From: DATGLG01 sp035294245
GTDB taxonomy: Bacteria; Pseudomonadota; Alphaproteobacteria; JACZXZ01
Length of the DNA stretch: 15,455 nucleotides
NCBI GenBank assembly: GCA_035294245.1
Contig: DATGLG010000039.1
Span: 1 to 15,455 of the forward strand
Direction: 5' to 3'
Positions 1-6,346 of this stretch are shown piece by piece. The notes under the pieces were generated by a model. That model did no database searches and had not been told where the DNA came from. It saw only the letters and a program-made list of their open reading frames with translations. Positions within the stretch are counted from its first letter, which is position 1, and every line of letters starts with the position of its first letter. The position numbers and the translations under genes were made by a program.

Positions 1-591
1 CGTGAGGTTGGCGGCCATCAGGTTGACGTTGTCGGTCAGGTCCTTCCAGGTCCCGGCGACCCCCTTCACCTGGGCCTGGCCGCCGAGCTTGCCCTCGGTG
101 CCCACCTCCCGCGCCACGCGCGTCACCTCCGAGGCGAAGGAGCCGAGCTGGTTCACCATCGTGTTCACGACCTTGCCGATGCGCAGGAACTCGCCGCGCA
201 GGGGCCGGCCATCGATCTCGAGGATCATGCTCTGGGAGAGATCGCCCTTGGCGACGGCGCCGATGACGCGCGCGACCTCGGTCGTCGGCTGCACGACGTC
301 GCCGATCAGGGTATTGACGGACTCGATGCAGGCTTGCCACGACCCCGTGGCGTCCGGCAGCTTGCCGCGCTGCGAGATCCGGCCGTCCTTTCCGACCGCC
401 GAGCTGACGCGCGCCAATTCCCGCGTCATCCGCTCATTGAGCTCGACGACGTCGTTGAAGGCGAGCGCGATCTCGCCGTCGATTCCGGTGAGATCGAGGG
501 GCAGGCGGACGGAGAAATCGCCCTTCTTGAAGGCGCGCAGTGCCGTGAGCAACTGCGCCGGTTCCAGTCTGGCGGCGGCACCTTGCAGCAT
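1..591 (-). CDS. HAMP-repeat sensor protein, N-terminal part (probable hybrid histidine kinase)
   Basis: This is the first 197 codons of a gene running off the left edge. The visible part is soluble and built of tandem HAMP-type repeats: an N-terminal segment (about residues 10-50, with KKGDFSVRLP and FNDVVELNERM), then units of about 90 residues each carrying a 'G-W-x-x-x-x-x-VN' element (SWQACIESVNTLIG near 105-118, TWKDLTDNVNLMAANLT at the edge) and a 'VAKGDLSQ' element. This architecture is known from group III / Nik1-type hybrid kinases, where poly-HAMP arrays precede kinase and receiver domains; those domains are inferred here, not seen. No signal peptide or membrane segment occurs in the visible part. 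ATG at 591 is preceded by AGGGAG at 9-nt spacing, which decides the start. It is divergent from the receiver gene at 1016. It could instead be a HAMP-only or chemoreceptor-like signalling protein. Confidence 0.88.
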   Translation of the reverse strand, partial: MLQGAAARLEPAQLLTALRAFKKGDFSVRLPLDLTGIDGEIALAFNDVVELNERMTRELARVSSAVGKDGRISQRGKLPDATGSWQACIESVNTLIGDVVQPTTEVARVIGAVAKGDLSQSMILEIDGRPLRGEFLRIGKVVNTMVNQLGSFASEVTRVAREVGTEGKLGGQAQVKGVAGTWKDLTDNVNLMAANLT

Positions 592-682
592 TTTGAGGGG
601 CTCCCTGGTCGCTCTAGGCCCCGTGCCTTCCCTAAGCCGGACAGGACCCGCATCTGCTCGAATGGCGCGACCGACCGGGCGA

Positions 683-700
683 CCGCCATTGGAATGGCGG
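683..700. promoter_or_regulatory. Perfect palindrome, operator-like
   Basis: CCGCCATT-GG-AATGGCGG has 8-bp arms with a 2-bp spacer. It lies about 92 bp upstream of the HAMP-protein ATG at 591. The 2-bp spacer suits a dimeric DNA-binding protein better than an RNA hairpin. The binding protein is unknown. Confidence 0.5.
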
Positions 701-715
701 CACCTGCGGCCGGGT

Positions 716-744
716 GGATCGCGGCGGCGCTTCGGCGCCGATCC
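716..744. other. Stem-loop with TTCG tetraloop
   Basis: GGCGC-TTCG-GCGCC (726-739) is a C(UUCG)G-closed hairpin. It is extended by GGATC (716-720) and GATCC (740-744) across a one-sided bulge. No T-run follows on either strand, so it is not a standard intrinsic terminator. It may be a leader structure for the gene starting at 591 or a chance fold in GC-rich DNA. Confidence 0.4.
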
Positions 745-841
745 GCAATGCCTCTCTTATCTGAGGCCTGTCACGACGAATGTCGGCATCGGCATGCGCT
801 CCCCGAAATGATTTTTATCAAACCCCATGGGCGAACGAGCC

Positions 842-900
842 CTTGAGCGGCGCGCATTTTAAAGGAGCGGCGCCGGCCCTCTTATCAGGAAATCCCCTAG
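842..900. repeat. Dispersed intergenic repeat, copy 1
   Basis: About 60 bp that align with 2707-2766. The shared blocks in order are AGCGGCG, CATT-TA, GGAG, GGCCCTCTTATC, GGAAAT and a terminal CTAG. A partial third echo, CTCTTATC then GAGG, lies at 753-766. The repeat lies between the divergent HAMP-protein and receiver genes. Its function is unknown; it may be a shared regulatory element. Confidence 0.65.
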
Positions 901-1015
901 AAGGTCGCTGGAAACTATCGATCGAGCCGACGACGGGATCACAAGACGCGAACGTGGTGCTAACTTCGGAAAAGCGGGCTGCGGGACGACGTCAAGGTCG
1001 AAACAACAGCGTGAG

Positions 1016-1396
1016 ATGAGCTTGCACCTTCCGGACGCGAAGGTTTCCGAGGCGCGCATCCTCATCGTCGAGGATGAGCCGCTCATCGCCGAGATGATCG
1101 CGGAGGCCCTCGAGGAGCAAGGCTATGTGGTGGTCGGCCCGGTGCCGCGGCTGAGCGATGCCGTAGGCATAGCGCGCGAGGCAAGCATCGACGCGGCGCT
1201 GCTCGACATCGATCTCAATGGCGAGGGCGTCTTCCCCGTCGCCGATGTGCTCTCCGAGCGCGCCATACCCTTCATGTTCCTGACGGGCTATGTCGCCGAA
1301 GGCCTCGCTCCCGCCCATCGGCGCCGCCCGATCATGCACAAGCCGGTGAGACCCGACGACCTGCTGGAGGGCGTTGCGAAATTGGTGGCGCGATAG
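1016..1396 (+). CDS. Single-domain response regulator (receiver only, FAT GUY-like)
   Basis: The 126-residue protein is one complete receiver domain and nothing else, so it probably acts as a diffusible phospho-relay or protein-binding switch rather than a DNA-binding regulator. Visible elements are the acidic pair in VEDE (E19, D20), phospho-Asp D64 in LLDIDLNGE, T90 in PFMFLTGY and K109 in HKPV. The PFMFLTGY segment resembles the PFxFATGY signature of alphaproteobacterial 'FAT GUY' single-domain regulators, with Leu in place of Ala; such proteins work with HWE-type kinases and stress-response pathways in known cases. ATG at 1016 has no strong ribosome-binding site. It is divergent from the HAMP-protein gene and convergent with the winged-helix regulator. 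The partner kinase is not visible. Confidence 0.9.
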   Translation: MSLHLPDAKVSEARILIVEDEPLIAEMIAEALEEQGYVVVGPVPRLSDAVGIAREASIDAALLDIDLNGEGVFPVADVLSERAIPFMFLTGYVAEGLAPAHRRRPIMHKPVRPDDLLEGVAKLVAR

Positions 1397-1403
1397 CGGA
1401 GTC

Positions 1404-1435
1404 GCGGGCGGACTTGCGCCGCGGCGCAAGCCCGC
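1404..1435. terminator. Inverted repeat between convergent genes, probable bidirectional terminator
   Basis: CTTGCGCC-GC-GGCGCAAG (1413-1430) is a perfect 8-bp-arm inverted repeat. It is extended by GCGGG (1404-1408) and CCCGC (1431-1435) across a 4-nt bulge. It fills the 39-bp gap between the plus-strand receiver stop (1396) and the minus-strand regulator stop (1436). It has no T-run, so any termination would be atypical or only RNA-stabilising. Confidence 0.55.
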
Positions 1436-2191
1436 TCAATTGGGCCGGGGGTGCCGCTCGGTGTCGTCCCGCGGCGCAGCCGGGCGCCAGCGATAGCCGC
1501 GGTTCGGCGAGTTCTCGATCGCGGCGAACGCCCCGTCGATTGCGCAGAACTTCTGGCGAATGCGGCGAATGACGGAGCGCACATTGGTGCGGTGCCCTTC
1601 AATGCCGCGCCCGGCGAGGAAGTTCTTGCCATGAACGAGATCATAGATCTGCCGGTACGAGACGTAATCGCCGCTTTGCGCCGCCAGCAGCCGGACGATC
1701 CTGAACTCCGTCAAGGTGAGCGGAACGCGCCGGCCCCGCCAGAGGGCGAGATGATCTTCGAGGGCGAGCCCGGCGGCGCCGCGGCTGCGCTCGCGCTTGG
1801 CAACCGCCGCGGCGTGCGTCTGGGAGCGCCGGGCCACGAGCTCGATGCGCTTGGCAATGATCCGCAGACCGCGGGACTTGTCGACGACGTCGGCGGCCCC
1901 GCGCGTCAGGGCCGAGTATTCATAGATCTCGCCGGCCGGCCCGGCCGCCTCGGTGAGGATGATGACGGGGACCTGGATGCCGACGCGCCGAAGCTGGGGG
2001 AGGAAATCGGGCTCCGGCGCCTCGGGCGTCTGCAAGGCCTCCAGGGCGACATCGCAGCCCCTCTCCGCCGAGAGATAGGAGAGGGCGGAGGATCGCGTCG
2101 CGAACGACGTGACCTCGATGTCGTATTCGCTGAGGCCGCGGCGGAAGGTGTCGCGGAACAGCTCGTCGCGGTCGACGAGGACGACATGCAT
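1436..2191 (-). CDS. ChvI/OmpR-like response regulator with degenerate receiver
   Basis: From ATG at 2191 the protein is 251 residues: a receiver-like domain (about 1-115), a basic linker, and an OmpR/PhoB winged-helix DNA-binding domain (about 150-245; TLTEFRIVRLLA, IRRIRQKF and NRGYRWR elements). The receiver is atypical. The acidic pair reads VDRD, the phospho-Asp position falls in DVALEAL (Glu 51 or Ala, not Asp), while T80 and K105 remain, the latter as DKS instead of KP. This suggests control by binding or expression, or a Glu phospho-mimic, rather than classical phosphorylation. The start is uncertain. ATG 2191 fits the domain boundary but lacks a ribosome-binding site. An in-frame GTG at 2278 has GGAG 6 nt upstream and would overlap the DUF3572 gene. 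The gene lies directly downstream of DUF3572 and is probably co-transcribed with it. Confidence 0.87.
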   Translation of the reverse strand: MHVVLVDRDELFRDTFRRGLSEYDIEVTSFATRSSALSYLSAERGCDVALEALQTPEAPEPDFLPQLRRVGIQVPVIILTEAAGPAGEIYEYSALTRGAADVVDKSRGLRIIAKRIELVARRSQTHAAAVAKRERSRGAAGLALEDHLALWRGRRVPLTLTEFRIVRLLAAQSGDYVSYRQIYDLVHGKNFLAGRGIEGHRTNVRSVIRRIRQKFCAIDGAFAAIENSPNRGYRWRPAAPRDDTERHPRPN

Positions 2192-2249
2192 GGGAGAGAG
2201 GGTGAGATGCGTTGCCCCCTGGGCGGGCGACGGAGAATGAGCGCCGTCC

Positions 2250-2603
2250 TCACGCAAGCCCGATATGCTGACCGTCACGTCCGACTCCATCCCCGAGAGA
2301 GAGCATGTCATTTTCATCGTCGCGGCCGAGCAGCCGGCGCGCCTCGTAGGCGGCCTCAGGCGGCAGATCGGCGGCACGCGAGAATTCGAGCAGGCGCGCC
2401 TCGTTGGCGATCAGGAAGTCGAGAACGGTCGCCAGGCGCTCCCGATCGATCGGCCGCCCCTCGAGATCGCTGCGCGAGAGCCCGGTGGCTGCAAGGAAGC
2501 CTTCAAGGACGGGGCGATTGCTCGCCACGAAGCCCCAGGCCCTCACCGCGACGGTGCGAGGCTGCTGCCGCGTGTCCCACCATGTGGATCGAAGAACGGC
2601 CAT
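2250..2603 (-). CDS. DUF3572 family protein
   Basis: This 117-residue protein matches, from memory, the alphaproteobacterial DUF3572 pattern: an N-terminal helix, then 'F-L-A-x-T-G-L' (GFLAATGLSRSDL, about 55-67), 'LATVLDFLIANEARLLEF' (about 77-94), and 'LPPEAAYEARRLLG' (about 99-112). The product is small, acidic and soluble, with no known biochemical role. ATG at 2603 has AGGGGAG closely upstream. It precedes the winged-helix regulator gene by 58 bp if that gene starts at 2191; DUF3572 genes next to response regulators are, to my knowledge, a recurring alphaproteobacterial arrangement. A copy of the dispersed repeat (2707-2766) lies about 105-165 bp upstream and may belong to its promoter region. 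Confidence 0.8.
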   Translation of the reverse strand: MAVLRSTWWDTRQQPRTVAVRAWGFVASNRPVLEGFLAATGLSRSDLEGRPIDRERLATVLDFLIANEARLLEFSRAADLPPEAAYEARRLLGRDDENDMLSLGDGVGRDGQHIGLA

Positions 2604-2706
2604 GCACTCCCCTCATTGCTCCGGGGTCTGCCGCAGATGGAGATCATCCGCGACGCCACCCTGTTTGCGCCGGCTCTCTTGGGAACCGAACCGGCCGCTT
2701 CCACTC

Positions 2707-2766
2707 GATGAAGCGGCGTCATTCTAGCGGAGGCATGAGGGCCCTCTTATCGGGGAAATGCTCTAG
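2707..2766. repeat. Dispersed intergenic repeat, copy 2
   Basis: Second copy of the ~60-bp element at 842-900, with GGCCCTCTTATC (2740-2751), GGGGAAAT (2752-2759) and CTAG (2763-2766). It occupies part of the 193-bp gap between the DUF3572 start (2603) and the hybrid-kinase stop (2797), upstream of DUF3572 on the minus strand. Confidence 0.65.
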
Positions 2767-2796
2767 CCGAAGCGAAAAATCTACCCAGATGCCGGG

Positions 2797-4452
2797 CTAA
2801 GGATTCATAGCTGACCCAGCTATTGCTCGACGGACGCTCGCCTCGAACTCACCGGCGCGGAAGGGCTTGCGCAGGATCGCGATCGCCGGCCCCACCGCCG
2901 CTGCGAGCCTCGGCGTATCGAGATAGCCGGTCATCACGAGCACCCGGAGGTCCGGCCGAATGGCGCGGGCGCTATGAACGACGTCGAGGCCGCTCATGCC
3001 CATCATGCCGTAATCCACGATCAGGAGCTCGATCGGCAGGCCCGACTTCACGATCGCGAGCGCGCTCTCCCCCGTTGCCGCGGGCACCGCCTTGTAGCCG
3101 AGGCGCTGCAGCTCGTCGACAGCCACGGACCGCAAATCGGGGTCGTCGTCTGCGACGACGATGGTCGCTGCGCAGCTCTTCGCCGCGGGCGGCCTCATCC
3201 GCGGCTGCCGCCGGCCTTCGGCGCCGAGGGTTTCGATCATGACTCCCGGCGCGCGGGGCAGATAGAGGCTGACCATCGTGCCTTGGCCGGCGCGCGCATC
3301 GATGCGGACGGCGCCGCCATGCCGCTGGGTCACGCCGAGGACGGGTGCAATGCATGGCTCGGCATCCTTCGCGGTCGGGGCGCGGATGGGGCCGGCGCCA
3401 TGCTCCATCTCGCGCGACCGGCGGTCGCCGGAATCCAGGACTGAGAGCACCACATAGTCGCCGGGGGGAAGCTCCGCCTGGCGGGCGCCCAGGCGGCGAT
3501 TGCCAGTCTGCACGGTCAGGCTGCCGCCGTTCGGCATGGCGTCGCGCGCCTTCATGACGAGATTGAGGATCGCCAGCTCGATCTGCCGGCGGTCCAGCAG
3601 CGCCGGCCATAGGTTATCGGCGAGGCGGAACCTGATCCGGATGTCGGGCCCCGCCATTCGCGCAAGAAGGTCGCGCATGCCCGCGACCACGACGTTGAGG
3701 TCGGCGCGCGCCAGGAGGGGCTCCTGCCGGCGGCCTTGCGCGCAGAGCTTCTCCGTCAGCGCGGCGCCCCGCTCGACGACGCGCTGGGTGGCGCGCACGA
3801 ATCTGAGGAGCAGGGGATCGCCGAGCCTCCGCCCGATCAGGTTGAGGTTGAGCGTGATCGTCGCCAGCAGATTGCTGAAGTCGTGCGCGACGCTCTCCGT
3901 CAACTGCCCGAGGGCCTCGTAGCCTCGCGCCTGGTGCAGCAGCTCGATCGCCTGCTTCCATGGCGTGATGTCCTGAAGGCAGCACACGGCGCCGCCCAGG
4001 GCACCCGTTTCGTCGACAAGGGGCGTGACATTGACGAGAACCGTCGCTCGCGAGCCGTCTGGCCGCTCGACGACGAGCTCGGTATCCCGCACCGCCCGGC
4101 CGGTCACAAGGGCCTCGGCCATGGGCGACTCCCCATGGGCGAGCGGGTTGCCGTCGGGCTGGTACAGCCGATAGGCGCCGCAATACCGCTCGGCCTCGCC
4201 GTCGCCGTGTCCCGGCCGCCGTCCCCAGAGCGCTGCGGCACGCTCGTTATAGGCGACCACGACCGCATCGGCGTCGCAGGCATAAGCCGCGACCGGCAGA
4301 CGCTCGAGCCATTCCCTTGCCAGCCATGGCGTCGGCGCGCGATCGGGGAGGGCCCCCGCGGCGGTGCGCGGCAAGGCCTCGGCCGCCTCGCCCGTTTGCA
4401 GGACAGCAAGCGGGATCCCCGGCGGGTTCGAGCTCGGCGCGATGATCGTCAT
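2797..4452 (-). CDS. PAS-histidine kinase-receiver hybrid, degenerate ATPase domain
   Basis: The 551-residue cytoplasmic protein has a PAS domain (about 46-165, ending in CLQDITPWK), a HisKA dimerisation helix with phospho-acceptor H190 in ESVAHDFSN, a HATPase-like domain (about 285-400) and a C-terminal receiver (about 430-545) with D480 in LLIVDYGMMG, T508 and K529. The ATPase domain is decayed. The N-box reads LNLVMKARDAM, with Lys 301 where the Mg-binding Asn is expected. G1 reads DSGDRR instead of DxGxGM, and the F and G2 (GTGLGLS) boxes are unrecognisable across 350-372. The flanking VTQRHGG and GQGT-V-LYLPR are intact, and no frame shift is evident. It may act as a phosphatase or phosphotransfer scaffold, or be trans-phosphorylated. 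ATG at 4452 has GGGGAG 7 nt upstream. The small membrane-protein gene lies 156 bp upstream on the same strand. Confidence 0.92.
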   Translation of the reverse strand: MTIIAPSSNPPGIPLAVLQTGEAAEALPRTAAGALPDRAPTPWLAREWLERLPVAAYACDADAVVVAYNERAAALWGRRPGHGDGEAERYCGAYRLYQPDGNPLAHGESPMAEALVTGRAVRDTELVVERPDGSRATVLVNVTPLVDETGALGGAVCCLQDITPWKQAIELLHQARGYEALGQLTESVAHDFSNLLATITLNLNLIGRRLGDPLLLRFVRATQRVVERGAALTEKLCAQGRRQEPLLARADLNVVVAGMRDLLARMAGPDIRIRFRLADNLWPALLDRRQIELAILNLVMKARDAMPNGGSLTVQTGNRRLGARQAELPPGDYVVLSVLDSGDRRSREMEHGAGPIRAPTAKDAEPCIAPVLGVTQRHGGAVRIDARAGQGTMVSLYLPRAPGVMIETLGAEGRRQPRMRPPAAKSCAATIVVADDDPDLRSVAVDELQRLGYKAVPAATGESALAIVKSGLPIELLIVDYGMMGMSGLDVVHSARAIRPDLRVLVMTGYLDTPRLAAAVGPAIAILRKPFRAGEFEASVRRAIAGSAMNP

Positions 4453-4608
4453 GTCTGGTCTCCCCGGTGGCTTGTGAGGCCGCCTCGAAACCGACCTCCT
4501 CTTGCGGCAGTCGTCGAGACGCGAAGCGCTGGCCTCCCTGGCATTGTCGTAGCTCGAGATGCGACCTCACGATCTGCCCGCCGATGGGCGCGATCCCGAG
4601 CGCGGCTT

Positions 4609-4755
4609 TCAGTTGTTCTTGAACAGCAACGCGAGCGCGAAAAGCACGAGAAAGAGACTGATGATCATGATGATGAGAAAGAAGCTGGGGTGCTCGATCA
4701 GGTCCAGCCGTTGCATGGTCAGCAAATCCGGCCGCTGCATGATGAGCTGTGGCAT
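4609..4755 (-). CDS. 48-residue single-pass membrane protein, hypothetical
   Basis: A short ORF encodes a 48-residue protein. The N-terminal half (1-24) is polar, with PQLIMQRPDLLTMQRLDLIE. A continuous hydrophobic segment of about 21 residues (25-45, FFLIIMIISLFLVLFAL followed by ALLF) reads as one transmembrane helix, and the C-terminus is KNN. ATG at 4755 follows AGGGAGG at 8-nt spacing, one of the best ribosome-binding sites in the window, which is the main evidence for a real gene. It ends 156 bp before the hybrid-kinase start on the same strand, so the two may be co-transcribed and the peptide could be a membrane partner of the kinase; that is inference. A 6-bp-stem hairpin (GGGCGC-AAATGA-GCGCCC, 4786-4803) lies in its leader. 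I recognise no family. Confidence 0.65.
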   Translation of the reverse strand: MPQLIMQRPDLLTMQRLDLIEHPSFFLIIMIISLFLVLFALALLFKNN

Positions 4756-5115
4756 CGCAGAAACCTCCCTGCCTCGATCTTTATGGGGCGCAAATGAGCG
4801 CCCGCCGTCCCACGCGATTGGCCGGAAGGATAGCAGGCGTGGTTACGTCCCGGGATCGGGGCCGCACCCTAGTTTGCTTGCGAGAAAACCTTAGCGTGGC
4901 GCGCGGATGTGGCGCCGCCGGAGCGGCGTCGATGCCACAGCGGCAAAAGAAAAGCCCCGCCGCGTCTTGGGGACGGCGGGGCTGTGAGTGAGTGTAGTGG
5001 GCAGAACGACCGTAGCAACAAGCCCGGCCGCGAGAAATCGGGGATATACCTGAATCGCGACGAGGAAACCTCCGAGCGGATCGCCCGCGGCGGCACCATC
5101 CAGCGGCGGGCGCGC
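4756..5115. other. Intergenic region with terminator
   Basis: This 360-bp stretch holds the leader of the 48-residue protein, a small GGGCGC/GCGCCC hairpin at 4786-4803, and the intrinsic terminator (4943-4983) of the upstream NarL-type gene. I see no gene in 4984-5115. Confidence 0.6.
4943..4983 (-). terminator. Intrinsic (rho-independent) terminator
   Basis: On the minus strand GCCCCGCCG (4982-4974) pairs with CGGCGGGGC (4962-4954) around an 11-nt loop, with one more A-T pair below. The stem is followed by TTTTCTTTTG, a classic U-tract. It lies about 130 nt after the NarL/FixJ-type gene's stop and insulates the genes downstream. Confidence 0.88.
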
Positions 5116-5769
5116 CTATTTCTCGGGCGAGACGAGGCCGTGGCGGATGGCGTAGCGGACCAGGCCGGCGACATCGTGGATATCGAGCCGCTCCATCAGG
5201 CTGGCCCGGTGGGATTCGATGGTCTTGACACTAGCGTCGAGGAGCTGGGCGATCTGCTTGCTCGAATTCCCCTCGGCGATGAGCTGCAGGATCTCGCGCT
5301 GGCGGGGGGTGAGCTGCTCGAGGGAGTTCGTCTTGTCCTCGGCGCGGCTGAGATAGACGTCGATGACATGCTTGGAGATCGCCGGGCTGAGGAAGATCTC
5401 GCCCCGCGCCACGGACTCGATGGCGAGCTCGAGCTCGCGCGGCGCCGAGCCCTTGAGGACGTAGCCTGCGGCACCGGCCCGCAGGGCCTGCAGGACGTAT
5501 TGCTCGCTGGTATGCATCGACAGGACGATCACCCGGACCTGCGGATGCTCCTTGCGGATCCGCCGCGTGGCCTCCAAGCCATTGAGCCCGGCCATGGAAA
5601 TGTCCATCAGCACGAGGTCCGGATGGTGGCGGGCGATGAGCTCGAGCGCCTCGCGGCCATCGCCCGCCTCGGCGACCACCTCGATCCCGGAAAAGTCGTC
5701 GAGGAGGGAGCTCAGGCTCGCGCGAACGAGCCAGTGGTCATCAGCAAGGAGGATTCGGATGTTCGCCAT
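5116..5769 (-). CDS. NarL/FixJ-family response regulator
   Basis: The 217-residue transcription factor has a complete receiver (about 4-120) and a LuxR-type helix-turn-helix (about 150-212). The receiver has the acidic pair D10-D11, phospho-Asp D56 in DLVLMDISMAGLNG, S84 and K106. The DNA-binding part has LTPRQREILQLIAEG and ASVKTIESHRASLMERL. All switch residues are canonical, unlike the two neighbouring signalling proteins. ATG at 5769 fits the family start (MANIRILLADDH). AGGA lies only 3 nt upstream, a tight ribosome-binding site. The gene stands alone with 577 bp upstream and an intrinsic terminator downstream. The cognate kinase is not identifiable here, and regulated targets cannot be inferred. 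Confidence 0.94.
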   Translation of the reverse strand: MANIRILLADDHWLVRASLSSLLDDFSGIEVVAEAGDGREALELIARHHPDLVLMDISMAGLNGLEATRRIRKEHPQVRVIVLSMHTSEQYVLQALRAGAAGYVLKGSAPRELELAIESVARGEIFLSPAISKHVIDVYLSRAEDKTNSLEQLTPRQREILQLIAEGNSSKQIAQLLDASVKTIESHRASLMERLDIHDVAGLVRYAIRHGLVSPEK

Positions 5770-6019
5770 TCATCCTGCACCAGAGCCACGCGGCCGAAAT
5801 ATGTTAAAGCTCCCGTCGAAGCTGCACGGGGACTCTCCGGTTTCGGCAACGCCTCTGCCCGGCGCCCGCGGGTCCCGCCTCACCCGGACCACCCGTCGTC
5901 CATCATTATGCTTGGATAGAGAGTCAAGATTGCGCAACCCGCCTCTTCAGACCAGATGCTTACCGAAGCGGCCGCGCAACGGTCGGTCCGGCTGCAGGTT
6001 GCAACTCCTCGGATGGACA

Positions 6020-6048
6020 TTGGCGGGCAGCCAACATCATACTATTTT
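6020..6048 (+). promoter_or_regulatory. Possible housekeeping promoter in intergenic region
   Basis: TTGGCG (6020-6025), a 17-bp spacer, then TATTTT (6043-6048) resembles a sigma-70 promoter in the only AT-rich stretch nearby. TTGGC-GGGCA-GCCAA (6020-6034) is also a 15-bp inverted repeat that could be a regulator site. No plus-strand gene follows, so any transcript would be non-coding or antisense to the Crp/Fnr 3' end. Confidence 0.3.
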
Positions 6049-6074
6049 AGAAAGGCTAGCATCGATAGGGTGGT

Positions 6075-6098
6075 GGAGCAAGCTGTCTCGCTTGCTCC
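6075..6098. other. Perfect 9-bp stem-loop
   Basis: GGAGCAAGC-TGTCTC-GCTTGCTCC has 9-bp arms and a 6-nt loop. No T-run follows on either strand. It begins about 20 nt after the expected start of transcription from the promoter-like pair at 6020-6048. Confidence 0.5.
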
Positions 6099-6346
6099 GA
6101 AGGGAGCTGGTGCGCCTGCGGATGAGCGTCTAAGGGCGCCGCGCGCCGCGATTTGCCAATGAGGTCATTCGGCTAGCGGCGGCGGCGCGCGGCGACAACC
6201 ATAACGATGCCCTCGTGACGGACACAGCTTTGTCGCAAGCAGCACGATCCCGAGACCGATGCCTGGCTATCATTTTCGCGCGACAAGGCGGCGACCCGGC
6301 AAGACTGTGCTTGACGATTTTCGCCCGCCGGGCCGAGCCGGGCGGA

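Larger units (their letters stand above)
592..1015. other. Intergenic region between divergent signalling genes
   Basis: This is 424 bp without a convincing gene. It holds an 18-bp perfect palindrome (683-700), a TTCG-loop stem (716-744) and one copy of a ~60-bp dispersed repeat (842-900). No EcfG-type GGAAC...CGTT promoter was found here. ORFs crossing this stretch have no recognisable product and are treated as chance. Confidence 0.7.
5770..6346. other. Long intergenic region with possible small RNA
   Basis: This is 577 bp between the Crp/Fnr stop (6347) and the NarL-type start (5769), with an AT-richer core around 5890-6065. It contains a plus-strand promoter-like pair (6020-6048) followed by a perfect 9-bp hairpin (6075-6098). 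GC-rich imperfect inverted repeats just after the Crp/Fnr stop (about 6321-6345) might help terminate it. Short ORFs here (for example 5956-6162 plus) have no recognisable product. Confidence 0.55.

Noticed and set aside
2679..2715. GGAAC at about 2691 on the plus strand as an EcfG promoter
   Set aside because: The sequence at the required spacing is CTCG, not CGTT, and no plus-strand gene follows.
1451..2800. 449-codon plus-strand ORF
   Set aside because: It is antisense to the winged-helix regulator and DUF3572 and has a low-complexity Arg/Ala/Gly composition.
3350..3440. Frameshift as explanation for the lost glycine boxes of the hybrid kinase
   Set aside because: The other minus-strand frame I examined does not restore DxGxGM or GTGLGLS, and the flanking motifs stay in one frame; substitution fits better.
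3736..4797. 353-codon plus-strand ORF
   Set aside because: It is antisense to the hybrid kinase and the 48-residue membrane protein and has no recognisable domain.
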